NCBI RefSeq assembly: GCF_020731285.1
Contig: NZ_JAJFOW010000020.1
Location: forward strand, 1 to 64,000
Length of the DNA: 64,000 nt
Source: Cohnella baijiui
GTDB taxonomy: Bacteria > Bacillota > Bacilli > Paenibacillales > Paenibacillaceae
Direction: 5' to 3'
In this document: piece after piece, positions 46,102 to 54,569 of the stretch
Layout of the letters: every line of letters begins with the position of its first letter
Numbering within the stretch: the stretch's first letter is position 1
Notes under the pieces: generated by a model
Told to the model about the DNA's origin: nothing
Database searches by the model: none
What the model saw: only the letters and a program-made list of their open reading frames with translations
Program-made: the position numbers and the translations under genes

Positions 46102-46123
46102 TCCGTCCGTCGGTCGTCCCCCG

Positions 46124-46165
46124 AAGCCTTCGCCCCGGCCTTGCCGCCGGGCGAAGGCTTTTTTT
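46124..46165 (+). terminator. Terminator of the DUF975-DUF4190 operon
   Basis: Stem AAGCCTTCGCCC/GGGCGAAGGCTT followed by TTTTTC. Confidence 0.92.
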
Positions 46166-46299
46166 CATCGGATGGCGCAGCCCGCTTTTCTTGCGCCAAG
46201 GGCACGAAGGACCCGCCGCATTCCGGCCGCGGGTCGATCGTGATAAAATGAGGACATCTCGGCCTGAGGGCCCGAAACGGCAAATATCCGGAGGACCGT

Positions 46300-46854
46300 A
46301 TGGACACGATGGTGTTGCGGGTCGCCCGCAACTTGAAAAAGATCCGCAAAGCGCGGAATTACAGTTTGGACAAGCTGTCGGAGCTCACCGGCGTCAGCAA
46401 GACGATGCTGGCCCAGATCGAGCGTGCGGACTCGAACCCGACGATCACGGTGCTTTGGAAAATCGCGAGCGGTCTCCGCATTTCGGTCACCGACCTGCTG
46501 GAGGAAGAAAAGCCGGCCGTCACGCTCGTCCGAGCGGGCGATGCCGAAGCGATCTCCGCGGACGAGGGGCGCTATTTGTCCTTCCCTCTGTTCCCCTACA
46601 GCGACAGCTCGCGATTCGAGATTTACCGCGTTGTGATGCGGCCCGGCTGCCACTATGAGGCGGAGCCGCATCATGAAGGCGTGACGGAGTACGTTACGGT
46701 CGCGCGCGGGACGCTCCGGCTGCAGATCGGCGAGATGACGTACGCCGTCTCGGCGGGCGAAGCCATCCGCTTCGAAGCCGATCAGCCGCACGTCTACCGC
46801 AACGCGTCCGACGAAGATACGGAGCTTCAGAGCGTGATCTTGTATCCTTTTTGA
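46300..46854 (+). CDS. XRE family regulator with C-terminal cupin domain
   Basis: 184 residues: an N-terminal helix-turn-helix (KARNYSLDKLSELTGVSKTM, then IERADSNPTI) and a C-terminal cupin (HHEGVTEYVTVARGTLRL; GEAIRFEADQPHVYRN). This architecture senses a small molecule, often an amino acid or polyamine. CGGAGG precedes the ATG. It sits directly upstream of tdh-kbl, so control of threonine breakdown is a reasonable guess. Confidence 0.92.
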   Translation: MDTMVLRVARNLKKIRKARNYSLDKLSELTGVSKTMLAQIERADSNPTITVLWKIASGLRISVTDLLEEEKPAVTLVRAGDAEAISADEGRYLSFPLFPYSDSSRFEIYRVVMRPGCHYEAEPHHEGVTEYVTVARGTLRLQIGEMTYAVSAGEAIRFEADQPHVYRNASDEDTELQSVILYPF

Positions 46855-46894
46855 GCGCTCCGCTCCCGCTTCGCCCCCTAGGGCACGCGCCTTG

Positions 46895-46925
46895 GCAACC
46901 TTTCGGCCGAAAGGTTGCTTTTTTG
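46895..46925 (+). terminator. Terminator of the XRE-cupin gene
   Basis: Perfect 12-bp stem GCAACCTTTCGG/CCGAAAGGTTGC followed by TTTTTTG. Confidence 0.93.
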
Positions 46926-46928
46926 TTG

Positions 46929-46956
46929 TTTACAAACGCCGAAGGCCTAATATAAT
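46929..46956 (+). promoter_or_regulatory. tdh-kbl promoter
   Basis: TTTACA, a 16-nt spacer and a perfect TATAAT. It overlaps the end of the preceding terminator region, so tdh-kbl has its own transcript. Confidence 0.75.
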
Positions 46957-46969
46957 ATTACATAAGGAT

Positions 46970-46987
46970 TGTTCCATATATTGAACA
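46970..46987. promoter_or_regulatory. Palindromic operator candidate before tdh
   Basis: TGTTCCATATATTGAACA is an 18-bp inverted repeat with one mismatched pair, starting about 14 bp after the -10. A repressor bound here would block transcription. Confidence 0.6.
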
Positions 46988-47030
46988 TTTGTGCGTTATA
47001 GCGATCATCCTGACCAAAGGAGAATGCCGG

Positions 47031-48077
47031 ATGAAGTCTGCCATGACCGGTCTGGTAAAGGCGGAACGCAAGGCGGGGGCCGTGCTGATGGAGCTCCCGA
47101 TCCCGGAGATCGGACCCGATGAGGTCCGCATCCAGGTAAAGGCGAGTTCGATCTGCGGGACGGATATGCATATCTACCATTGGGACCGATGGGCCGAGGA
47201 AAACGTCGTGACGCCGAACGTATTCGGCCATGAATTCGCGGGCGTCGTCGACGCCGTGGGCAGCGCGGTCGCCGGCATTCGTCCCGGCGATTCCGTATCG
47301 GCCGAGGGGCATATTTCTTGCGGGACGTGCAAGCCCTGCCGCTCCGGCCAAGCGCACGTCTGCACGCGCATGCGGAGCTTTGGCATCTCGGCGCCGGGCT
47401 GTTTTGCCGATTATGCCGTGACGAAGGCCGCCAACGTCATCCTGAACGATCCGGCGCTGCCTTTCGAGCAGGCATGCCTGCAGGACCCGCTCGGCAACGC
47501 CGTGCAGGCTGTGCTCGCCGGCGACATCGTCGGCCGGACGGTCGCGGTCGTCGGCTGCGGACCGATCGGCCTCCTGGCGATCCAAGTCGCCCGGGCCGCC
47601 GGCGCCGGGCATATCGTCGCGGTCGACCTCCACGACTACCGTCTGGAGATGGCCTCCCGGCTCGGAGCGGATCATATCGTCAAGCCGGCGGACGGCCAGC
47701 GCCTATCCCGGACGCTCCTTGAGCTGACGGGCGGCGAAGGCGTCGAGGTCGGCCTCGAAATGTCCGGCAGCGCCAGCGCCATCCAGGAGCTGCTGGAAGC
47801 GGTCGCGAACGGCGGCCGCGTCTCCCTGCTCGGCATCCCCGCCCGGGAGGTACCGGTCGACCTGGCCCGCCACATCATTTTTAAAGGTGTCCAGGTTCAC
47901 GGCATTACGGGCAGGCTCATGTACCGGACCTGGCACCAGATGCAGGGGCTGCTCGCCGCCGGGCGCATCGACCTGAAGCCGTTGGTGGATCGCACGTTTA
48001 CGCTGGATCGGTACGAGGAGGCATTCGCGCTGATGGGCTCGGGCCAATGCGCAAAAATCGTATTCAAGCACGAATAA
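47031..48077 (+). CDS. tdh: L-threonine 3-dehydrogenase
   Basis: Zinc, NAD-dependent medium-chain dehydrogenase oxidising L-threonine to 2-amino-3-ketobutyrate. The 348 residues include the catalytic zinc Cys in SSICGTDMHIYHWD (a Tdh hallmark), FGHEFAG, the structural zinc loop CGTCKPCRSGQAHVC, and the NAD fold VAVVGCGPIGLLAIQVAR. ATG 47031 follows AAAGGAG. Kbl, the next enzyme of the pathway, starts 23 bp after the stop. Confidence 0.95.
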   Translation: MKSAMTGLVKAERKAGAVLMELPIPEIGPDEVRIQVKASSICGTDMHIYHWDRWAEENVVTPNVFGHEFAGVVDAVGSAVAGIRPGDSVSAEGHISCGTCKPCRSGQAHVCTRMRSFGISAPGCFADYAVTKAANVILNDPALPFEQACLQDPLGNAVQAVLAGDIVGRTVAVVGCGPIGLLAIQVARAAGAGHIVAVDLHDYRLEMASRLGADHIVKPADGQRLSRTLLELTGGEGVEVGLEMSGSASAIQELLEAVANGGRVSLLGIPAREVPVDLARHIIFKGVQVHGITGRLMYRTWHQMQGLLAAGRIDLKPLVDRTFTLDRYEEAFALMGSGQCAKIVFKHE

Positions 48078-48100
48078 CGAACGGCAAAGGAGTGAACGAA

Positions 48101-49276
48101 ATGAGCGGATTGGACGATTTGAGGCTGGAGCTGGAGGAACTGAAAGCGCAGGGCCGCTACCGGCTGCCCGCCGTATGGGAGAGCGGCTCCGGGCCGTGGA
48201 TGACGTTGAACGGGCGCCGCGTGCTGCAGATGGCGTCGAACAACTACCTGGGACTGACCGGCCATCCCCGGCTCAAGCAAGCCGCCATCGACGCGATCGA
48301 GCGCTACGGCGTCGGCAGCGGCTCGGTCCGCACGATCGCCGGCACGCTGGACATTCACGAGCAGCTGGAGCTCGAGCTCGCGGACTTCAAGGGAACGGAA
48401 GCCGCGCTCGTCTTTCAGTCCGGCTTCACGACGAACCAAGGCGTCTTCGGCACACTCCTTCGGGATACGGACGTCGTCATCAGCGACGAGCTGAACCATG
48501 CGAGCATCATCGACGGGATTCGTCTCACCAAGGCGGCGAGGCGGATCTATCCCCACAAAGACATGGACGCCCTGGAGCAGGCGCTGCGAGGGGCTTCCGC
48601 CTATCGCCGGCGGTTCGTCGTGACCGACGGGGTATTCAGCATGGACGGCGATATCGCCCCGCTGCCCGAGATCGTCGCGCTCGCGGAACGTTACGACGCC
48701 GTCGTCTGCGTGGACGACGCGCACGCCAGCGGCGTACTTGGGTGCTGCGGCAAAGGCTCGACGGATCATTTCGGCCTGCACGGCCGCGTGCATATCCAGA
48801 TCGGCACGCTGTCCAAGGCCGTCGGCGTCGTCGGCGGCTATGCGGCGGGCAGCCAGGCGCTCAAGGAGTATCTCGTTCACAAGGCCCGCCCGTTCCTCTT
48901 CAGCACATCGCAGACGCCGTCCGTCGCAGCGAGCTGCCTCGAAGCGATCCGCGTCCTCCGCTCGAGTCCCGAGCTCGGCGAACGCATGTGGGCGCAAGCC
49001 GGCCGATTCCGCGCCGAGCTGCAGGCGGACGGCTTCGACACCGGCGCCAGCGAGACGCCGATTATACCAATCGTCGTAGGCGGCGCCGCGGAAACGATGC
49101 GTTTCTCCGAGGCGCTGCTCGGGGAAGGCGTCTATGCCCCCGGAATCGTCTATCCGACCGTGGCGGCCGACAAGGGCCGAATCCGCCTCATCGTCACGGC
49201 GGCGCACGGGGACGACGATCTTGCCTTTGCCCGTGCGGCGCTGAACAAGGTCGGCCGGGCGCTCGGAATGATTTAG
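48101..49276 (+). CDS. kbl: Glycine C-acetyltransferase (2-amino-3-ketobutyrate CoA ligase)
   Basis: PLP enzyme that splits 2-amino-3-ketobutyrate with CoA into glycine and acetyl-CoA. The 391 residues belong to the alpha-oxoamine synthase family: ASNNYLGLTGHPRL, VFQSGFTTNQGVF, VDDAHASGVLG and the PLP Lys239 in GTLSKAVGVVGGY. ATG 48101 has AAAGGAG ahead. Operon with tdh. Confidence 0.95.
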   Translation: MSGLDDLRLELEELKAQGRYRLPAVWESGSGPWMTLNGRRVLQMASNNYLGLTGHPRLKQAAIDAIERYGVGSGSVRTIAGTLDIHEQLELELADFKGTEAALVFQSGFTTNQGVFGTLLRDTDVVISDELNHASIIDGIRLTKAARRIYPHKDMDALEQALRGASAYRRRFVVTDGVFSMDGDIAPLPEIVALAERYDAVVCVDDAHASGVLGCCGKGSTDHFGLHGRVHIQIGTLSKAVGVVGGYAAGSQALKEYLVHKARPFLFSTSQTPSVAASCLEAIRVLRSSPELGERMWAQAGRFRAELQADGFDTGASETPIIPIVVGGAAETMRFSEALLGEGVYAPGIVYPTVAADKGRIRLIVTAAHGDDDLAFARAALNKVGRALGMI

Positions 49277-49296
49277 CCCGGCGCCGCCGCGCGAAA

Positions 49297-49334
49297 ACAA
49301 GCCCCTCCCCGTCCGATGGACGGGAGGGGCTTGT
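49297..49334. terminator. Bidirectional terminator after kbl
   Basis: Stem ACAAGCCCCTCCCCGTCC/GGACGGGAGGGGCTTGT, nearly perfect, between convergent kbl and NlpC/P60 genes. U tracts are poor on both sides. Confidence 0.75.
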
Positions 49335-49358
49335 TGGGCTGTTGAGAAGTGCGGAACA

Positions 49359-50174
49359 TTAGAATCCGAAAAATCCGCCGTTGGGCCAGCCGAACTGCTG
49401 CGATCCGCGATCGAAGCCGAACCCGAATGGCGAGGACGAGTCGCCGGACGGGCCGCCCCAGCGGGAATTCGACGAGGAGCCGCGATCCGGAGAAGAAGAC
49501 GACCCGGAACCTGACTTGTCCTTGCTGCCCGATCCGGTTGGGGCCTTGGAGCCGGTGCCGGACGACGACTTGGAGCCGTTATCCGACGAAGACGGAGAGG
49601 CGGACGGCGTCTTCTTGGCGGACGTATCGGCCGCCGCCTGTCCGGCGCCTCCGTCCGGAATGACGCGGCGAGCGGTGACGAAGGTTTTGTCCCACGTGCT
49701 GCCCGCGAAGTCGGAAATCGTCACGCCTATGCCGACCCGATAGGTGTGAAGCAGTTGGCCGCCGCCCATATAGATGCTGACGTGATTGACTTTGCCGTCC
49801 CGGTTCGTGTCCGAGAAGACCAGATCGCCCGGCTGCAGATCGCTCTTGGACACCTTCGTGCCTACCTTGGACTGCGCCTGGGAGGTACGCGGCAGGTCAA
49901 TGCCGTGTTTGCCGTAGACATACTGGGTGAACGACGAGCAGTCAAATTCAGACGTTTTGCCCGAGCTTGCACCGAAAACATAAGGGACGCCCAAATATTG
50001 TTTGCCGGTCGCGATGATCTGATTCGCGACGGTCGCTGCGGATGCCGATTGTTGGGATTGCGCCGCGAAAGCGGACGCTGGCGCTGCGATCGCGCCGGTA
50101 CCCAGCGCGAGGGTCAAGCTGAGGCCGATGCCGATGAACGATTTGCGGATGGGAAGCGCGATGTTGCGATTCAT
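49359..50174 (-). CDS. Secreted NlpC/P60 endopeptidase with long Ser/Gly-rich tail
   Basis: 271-residue exported cell-wall hydrolase. Signal peptide to about residue 37 (APASAFA), NlpC/P60 domain at about 47-165 with catalytic Cys in EFDCSSFTQYV and His in VNHVSIYMGG. The last 100 residues are Ser, Gly, Lys and Asp rich and end in aromatic WPNGGFFGF. No cell-wall binding module is seen, so the tail may provide wall association. No c-di-AMP aptamer is found upstream, unlike the gene at 28767. Confidence 0.92.
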   Translation of the reverse strand: MNRNIALPIRKSFIGIGLSLTLALGTGAIAAPASAFAAQSQQSASAATVANQIIATGKQYLGVPYVFGASSGKTSEFDCSSFTQYVYGKHGIDLPRTSQAQSKVGTKVSKSDLQPGDLVFSDTNRDGKVNHVSIYMGGGQLLHTYRVGIGVTISDFAGSTWDKTFVTARRVIPDGGAGQAAADTSAKKTPSASPSSSDNGSKSSSGTGSKAPTGSGSKDKSGSGSSSSPDRGSSSNSRWGGPSGDSSSPFGFGFDRGSQQFGWPNGGFFGF

Positions 50175-50368
50175 GGTGGGTCCTCCGTGTTCGTCTGACT
50201 TAAGGGGATTCGAGGCGTTCCCCGCGTGAGACCACTATAACACGGATCGGATTTGCACCATTTCCCAAAGAAAGCGCAAACGCTTGCCGGACGAAGGCAA
50301 GCGCCGCTAAATGAGAAATAGATGAACAAATTCTAATTTCCGACCTCTTGCTTTTTGAGGAGACAAGG

Positions 50369-50767
50369 TTAACGCGCCGGCGATGCGTATACGACCTCCG
50401 TCCCCGCGATAAAGTCGTGTATGGCTCGTTTATCTTCGCGCAGACCGACCATAAAAGCGCTCACGATCGACCCGATGCCGAACGTCAGCCCATAGATCAA
50501 CCCGGACACGACCGTCCGCAGCAGCATCGTGACGATCGTAGGCGGTGCGCCGTCCAGCTTTTGAATCCGGATGCCGCAGATTCGCTTGCCGATCGTAAAC
50601 CCTTGCCAGAAGACCGGAACGAGCAGTCCGTAGAGCAGGGCCACCGCATCCGATACCCGGCTGTTGCCGTCGCCGAACAGCACGGACGACAAAATGTACA
50701 GGGGCAATCCGATGATGATCCCGTCGAGCAAACTCGCGCCGAGGCGGATCCAAAATCCGGCGTTCAC
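50369..50767 (-). CDS. RDD family membrane protein
   Basis: 132 residues with about three helices and the RDD pattern GFWIRLGASLLDGIIIGLPL near the start; the loop GKRICGIRIQKLDG and the end REDKRAIHDFIAGTEVV are typical. GTG 50767 has AGGAG 8 nt upstream; GTG 50773 is too close to it and the longer open frame lacks support. Function unknown. Confidence 0.87.
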   Translation of the reverse strand: MNAGFWIRLGASLLDGIIIGLPLYILSSVLFGDGNSRVSDAVALLYGLLVPVFWQGFTIGKRICGIRIQKLDGAPPTIVTMLLRTVVSGLIYGLTFGIGSIVSAFMVGLREDKRAIHDFIAGTEVVYASPAR

Positions 50768-50951
50768 AGGCACCGCTCCTCTTTTTGAATGAGATAGGTT
50801 CCCACCTTCCCCTATTTTCATTATATCTGAAGATGAGATCTCCATGCTCATCCTGTGCGTTCGTTTCGCGTTTCCATGTCCGCATTCTGCAGAAAATCTC
50901 ATCCCTTCTCCGGCCATTTCTGCTATTCTAAGCGTACTGGGGGAATCGTGC

Positions 50952-51281
50952 GTGAGAACCGGCTGCAAAGGATGTACCGAGGACGTCAAACTGACGATGG
51001 AGCAGATCGCCCGGATGGTCTCGAAGCTCGATCGTTTCCCGGAGACGTGCGCGGAGGAAGAAGTATACGCAACACGGCTCGCCGCGTGCCGTGCGTGCCC
51101 GTCGCTGCAATATGGCACGACGTGCGCGCATTGCGGCTGTATCGTGCAGCTTCGGGCCAAGCTGCGCGACAAGACTTGCCCGGCGCCAGGCGGCAGCCGC
51201 TGGGTCGGTGACCGGCTCGAAGCGAATCGCATCGCGTCCGAAGCGCAGAAAGAACCCCGCGGCTGCACGCCGCGGGGTTAA
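50952..51281 (+). CDS. Cysteine-rich small protein (DUF6171-like)
   Basis: 109 residues with nine Cys, arranged GCKGC, ACRACPS, CAHCGC and one in DKTCPAP, suggesting a zinc-binding or metal-cluster fold. It resembles the DUF6171 family of Paenibacillaceae (LAACRACPSLQYGTTCAHCG). GTG 50952 follows GGGGGAA; the frame extends upstream to 50844 without a site. Function unknown. Confidence 0.78.
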   Translation: MRTGCKGCTEDVKLTMEQIARMVSKLDRFPETCAEEEVYATRLAACRACPSLQYGTTCAHCGCIVQLRAKLRDKTCPAPGGSRWVGDRLEANRIASEAQKEPRGCTPRG

Positions 51282-51285
51282 GTTC
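51253..51285 (+). terminator. Terminator overlapping the DUF6171-like gene end
   Basis: Perfect stem AACCCCGCGGC/GCCGCGGGGTT that includes the last codons and abuts the TAA. Weak U tract (AAGTTCT). Confidence 0.6.
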
Positions 51286-51407
51286 TATGCTATCAAAAAG
51301 GGGGGTCGAGAACGATTATAGACAAATAACCTTAACGGAAGATGAAAAACAAATTTCAATCCGGTTACAATTGAAATCCTTTCCTTTACAATAGAAGAAA
51401 ATCGCGG

Positions 51408-52010
51408 GCGCCAAAAGAGGAGCAGCGCGCCGCCATCGAGACCGAGCTCGGCCGGTTGAACCGGCGGATCAACGAGGTCCGCGGCGAGCGCTTCGGACCG
51501 TTCGAAGGGGACGATGCGGCGGCGGCTTCGTCTTGACCGGCCGCGTTCGGCGCGATGATGCAGGCGCTCTTGGCCGACGCCGGGAGGCTCGGCGCCCGAT
51601 TGCCGGCCTCCCGCGAGGAGATCGAAGCCGAATTGGCGCGCCGGCTTCCTCTGCTGGCCGAGGTGACCGAGCCTCGTTTCGTGCATTGGGATTTGTGGAG
51701 CGGCAACGCGCTTATCGCGGACGGACGGATCGCCGGCATCCTCGATTGGGAACGCGCGCTGTGGGGCGACCCGCTGATGGAATATTACTTTCGCCGTTTC
51801 GAGCGATCGGAAGCTTTCTTCGCCGGCTACGGCGGCCGGTTCGACGGACCGGGCGAGCAGGCGCGCAAGCGGCTGTACGACCTTTATCTGGATCCCATCC
51901 TCGTCATCGAATGCTACTCCCGCCAGTACGGGAACGAAGACCATGTCCGCTGGGCCCACGACAACGCGGCCCAAGGCTGGGCCGCGTTTTTGGAAGGCGC
52001 GCGCGGATGA
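51408..52010 (+). pseudogene. Aminoglycoside phosphotransferase-fold kinase, truncated with in-frame stop
   Basis: The frame encodes the C-terminal lobe of an APH/choline-kinase-like protein: the catalytic loop FVHWDLWSGNALI with the metal-binding ILDWERALWGDP. Upstream in the same frame IETELGRLNRRINEVRGERF matches the segment that normally precedes it, but a TGA at 51535-51537 interrupts where the family has Trp (SSW-PAAF), and the whole ATP-binding N-lobe is missing. The piece from ATG 51555 could still be translated but should not be an active kinase. Confidence 0.82.
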
Positions 52011-52014
52011 CGCG

Positions 52015-52116
52015 CTATTTCGATTTTTTCTTCGCGGCGGACCGGCCCATCTTCTTGGGGTCGTCGGACGGCGGTGCGGCATGCTGGGAGCCGTTCGGTT
52101 TGATCTCGCGGGTCAT
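52015..52116 (-). CDS. Small basic protein of 33 residues
   Basis: Begins MTREIKPNGSQ and ends in a lysine cluster AAKKKSK. GGAAAGGAG lies 8 nt before ATG 52116, the strongest ribosome site on this strand locally. No family recognised; it resembles small basic spore or ribosome-associated proteins in composition only. Confidence 0.6.
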   Translation of the reverse strand: MTREIKPNGSQHAAPPSDDPKKMGRSAAKKKSK

Positions 52117-52331
52117 GGAGTGCGCTCCTTTCCGGTGCGAAATGGATGTCCCGCTCATTATGCGCGGTTCCGGTCCGGCGTATGCCGATCCGCAGAGTCT
52201 CGCCTCGACAGCCGCCCGGCAAGATGTCTCCCCGCGGCTCGAACGCGATCGAAAAGACGCAGAATTACCCGATAGCACCCGGTATGACCTGCGCGAATTT
52301 CCTCGGAAATACTCAAATCCCGAACGAACGA

Positions 52332-52880
52332 TCACGCCGTCGACTTGGGCTTTCGAGGCCAGAAGGTATAGCTGAAGCTAACGACAAAATCGATGCCCAA
52401 AATGACCGACCACAGCCGGATCAGGTTCGTCAACGACGTTGTCCGATCGGCCGCGCCGACCCAGGCGGTCATGCCGAGGAGCAGCCCGCACCCGATCGCC
52501 CAAGCGAGCAGATGCAGCAGCCAGCCGCGCCGCTCTTGGCGGGCGTGCTCGGCGCCGTGCTTGGCCTTCTTCCGCGGCGGGGGGCCTCCGGCGAAGCGAA
52601 AGGCGAACCGTTCGTCCGCCCATCGGATCATCCCGTGGCCGAAGGCGATCGACACGCCGATATAGATGGCAGCGAGGCCGTGGAAAAATCCCGCATCCGC
52701 CCCGCTCCGCAAGTCGAGGGCGGTCGCGACGAGCAGTGCCAGATCTACGATTGGGGTACAGACGAGAAGCAGCGCGCCCGCCCGCTTCCATCCGAGCAGA
52801 TAGCGGCAGACGAGGCCCGCCAGGACGAAAACCCAAAAGGCGACTTCGCATCCGATGATAAAAGCCAGCAAGCTCTCCAC
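52332..52880 (-). CDS. Conserved integral membrane protein
   Basis: 182 residues with four to five helices (AFIIGCEVAFWVFVLAGLVC; PIVDLALLVATALDL; GLAAIYIGVSIAFGHGMI; AIGCGLLLGMTAWVG) and a Lys/Pro-rich cytoplasmic loop. It recalls the B. subtilis YmcC type, from memory only. Divergent from a TetR regulator with which it shares an operator region, so it is probably that repressor's target. Confidence 0.75.
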   Translation of the reverse strand: MESLLAFIIGCEVAFWVFVLAGLVCRYLLGWKRAGALLLVCTPIVDLALLVATALDLRSGADAGFFHGLAAIYIGVSIAFGHGMIRWADERFAFRFAGGPPPRKKAKHGAEHARQERRGWLLHLLAWAIGCGLLLGMTAWVGAADRTTSLTNLIRLWSVILGIDFVVSFSYTFWPRKPKSTA

Positions 52881-52892
52881 ATCCTTTTTAAC

Positions 52893-52900
52893 ACAATTGT
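52893..52900. promoter_or_regulatory. Second TetR half-site candidate
   Basis: ACAATTGT followed by ATTATTAAAA repeats the TTGTATTA core of the main operator, in the leader of the membrane gene. Confidence 0.35.
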
Positions 52901-52919
52901 ATTATTAAAACCTCTCTTT

Positions 52920-52959
52920 ATTATAGTGCAATTGTATTAAAATACAACTGTGCTATAAT
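52920..52959. promoter_or_regulatory. Back-to-back promoters sharing a TetR operator palindrome
   Basis: The perfect palindrome TTGTATTAAAATACAA (52932-52947) supplies a TTGTAT -35 to both strands. On the plus strand TATAAT lies at 52954-52959; on the minus strand TATAAT lies at about 52920-52925; both spacers are 16 nt. The layout predicts simultaneous repression of the TetR and membrane genes. Confidence 0.78.
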
Positions 52960-52965
52960 CGGTGT

Positions 52966-53586
52966 ATGCCTAAAATCGTGGATCACCAACAACGAAAAGA
53001 ACAAATCGCGGAAGCTGCCTGGCGCATCATCCGGCAGGAAGGCCTCGAGGGCGTCTCCGTCCGGCGCGTCGCGGACGAAGCGGACGTCTCTCTCGGATCG
53101 CTCCGCCACTACTTCCCCACGCAGAACGAGCTGCTCTTCTTCACCATGCAGCTTGTCACGGAGCGCGTGCAGCAGCGCATCCGCAGCCTGCCTTTCACAG
53201 GGGAGCCGCGCGCGGATATCGAGATGGCGATTACGGAGCTCGCCCCGCTCGACGATGAACGGAGGGCCGAAGCCAAGGTCTGGCTGGCTTTTGCCGGGAA
53301 GGCGATCTCGGATCCCGCCATCCGGGAGATTAGCCGCCAGGTGCACGAAGCGTTGTACGACGGCTTTCGCGGCATGATCGAGCTTCTCGTTTCGGAGCGG
53401 CTGACGAAGGAAGGCCTGGATCCCGAACGGGAAACCCGCCGGCTGCATGCGCTCGTAGACGGTCTCGTCGTACATGGCGTGACCTATCCCGAGCGGATGA
53501 GCGGCCAAGAGCTGATGCGCATCATCGCGGATCATTTGGACGGCCTGCTGGCCGAGTCCCCCTCCCCCTCTGCCGAACGGGATTAA
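52966..53586 (+). CDS. TetR family repressor, probably from a leaderless mRNA
   Basis: 206 residues: helix-turn-helix QRKEQIAEAAWRIIRQEG and VRRVADEADVSLGSLRHYF at residues 9-55, then an all-helical ligand domain of the BetI/TetR_C_6 kind. ATG 52966 is only 6 bp after the TATAAT and no ribosome site precedes it, so translation must be leaderless or start from a very short leader. It likely represses itself and the divergent membrane gene. Confidence 0.9.
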   Translation: MPKIVDHQQRKEQIAEAAWRIIRQEGLEGVSVRRVADEADVSLGSLRHYFPTQNELLFFTMQLVTERVQQRIRSLPFTGEPRADIEMAITELAPLDDERRAEAKVWLAFAGKAISDPAIREISRQVHEALYDGFRGMIELLVSERLTKEGLDPERETRRLHALVDGLVVHGVTYPERMSGQELMRIIADHLDGLLAESPSPSAERD

Positions 53587-53612
53587 CGACTCTGAGAAAC
53601 GGCCGAACCCGA

Positions 53613-53648
53613 CAAAAGCGCCCCGAACCAAGGTTCGCGGCGCTTTTG
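53613..53648. terminator. Bidirectional terminator after the TetR gene
   Basis: Stem AAAAGCGCC/GGCGCTTTT with additional inner GAACC/GGTTC pairing, between convergent genes. Confidence 0.88.
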
Positions 53649-53680
53649 CAGAACTCCATTCTCTATATCGGATCGGCCGG

Positions 53681-54094
53681 TTAGCGGCTCGTTTCTTCCT
53701 TTCGTTGATCAGCCCATTTGTACAAATCGCGAAGATCGCTTGTTTGCCAAATTAACTTTTCGGTATCGAAAACCAGCAAGGTCGGACTTTTTTCGATGCC
53801 GAATGCTCGAACGGCTTTTTCCCGGGTTTTGTCATTCATGCTGATGACCTCCACTTTGCTAAAACGAACGGACGACATCACTTGATCGGAATTCACAATA
53901 CTTAGAAACTCCTTGCTTAATTCATGGACGTCCGAGTCCAAATTCCAGAATAAGTAACCCGCATAAGTGCCGCTTTCCTTGGAAATGAATTCGCTACTTA
54001 TGTCATGGTTGCGGCTTGAGGCGCAAGCGGTTGCCAACAGAATCGCAGCGATTACGGCCAGGGAAACATATGCGACTTTTTTCAAGAACCCCAC
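53681..54094 (-). CDS. Lipoprotein with possible thioredoxin-like fold
   Basis: 137 residues. Lipobox LATAC with Cys24. The mature part ends in FGIEKSPTLLVFDTEKLIWQ, where SPT-hydrophobics recalls the cis-Pro region of thioredoxin folds, but no CxxC redox motif is present. The fold call is inference. Sequence is much less GC-rich than the surrounding core genes, a sign of recent acquisition. Confidence 0.75.
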   Translation of the reverse strand: MGFLKKVAYVSLAVIAAILLATACASSRNHDISSEFISKESGTYAGYLFWNLDSDVHELSKEFLSIVNSDQVMSSVRFSKVEVISMNDKTREKAVRAFGIEKSPTLLVFDTEKLIWQTSDLRDLYKWADQRKEETSR

Positions 54095-54131
54095 TCTCCT
54101 CCCTCAGCGCACGGCCGTTTTTTAGCTTCAT

Positions 54132-54431
54132 TTAGAATGGCGGTCCCGATTTACTGATCTCATGCTTCTGCATTTCAACGCTTAGGATGGGAGTAATCTG
54201 TTTTGGGGGATTTGCTACCGCGCGAAACGATTCTAAATCCTCTTCTGACTGCCAATACTCAAAATTGTTGATTCGCGATGGATCGACCGGATCAGCTGTA
54301 ATTGCCAGATCAAGACATCCTGGCGCATGCCGAGCGCGCTTCACGAGGTCTTCATGCGCTTTAACCACTTCATCACGCTTATTCGGGTCAACTGTAAACC
54401 ATCCTGCGATGATCACCTTATGTGTATTCAT
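54132..54431 (-). CDS. ABM-domain (antibiotic biosynthesis monooxygenase-like) protein
   Basis: 99-residue single-domain protein of the dimeric alpha-beta barrel type: a strand start KVIIAGWFTV, helix EVVKAHEDLVKRARHAPGCL and NNFEYWQSEEDLESF. Such proteins are quinol monooxygenases or heme-binding; which one cannot be told. Low GC, in the same AT-rich patch. Confidence 0.85.
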   Translation of the reverse strand: MNTHKVIIAGWFTVDPNKRDEVVKAHEDLVKRARHAPGCLDLAITADPVDPSRINNFEYWQSEEDLESFRAVANPPKQITPILSVEMQKHEISKSGPPF

Positions 54432-54569
54432 TGCATTCCCTCCCTCTTTATTTTAACCCAATATGGAATTGCGATTTCTTTTAGAATGCTATTTTCTCGC
54501 CATTACGCATTTTCCTCCGAATTGGAACTTTTTGGTTAATTGAAGGTATAATCCTGGGGAGGTGATGTT

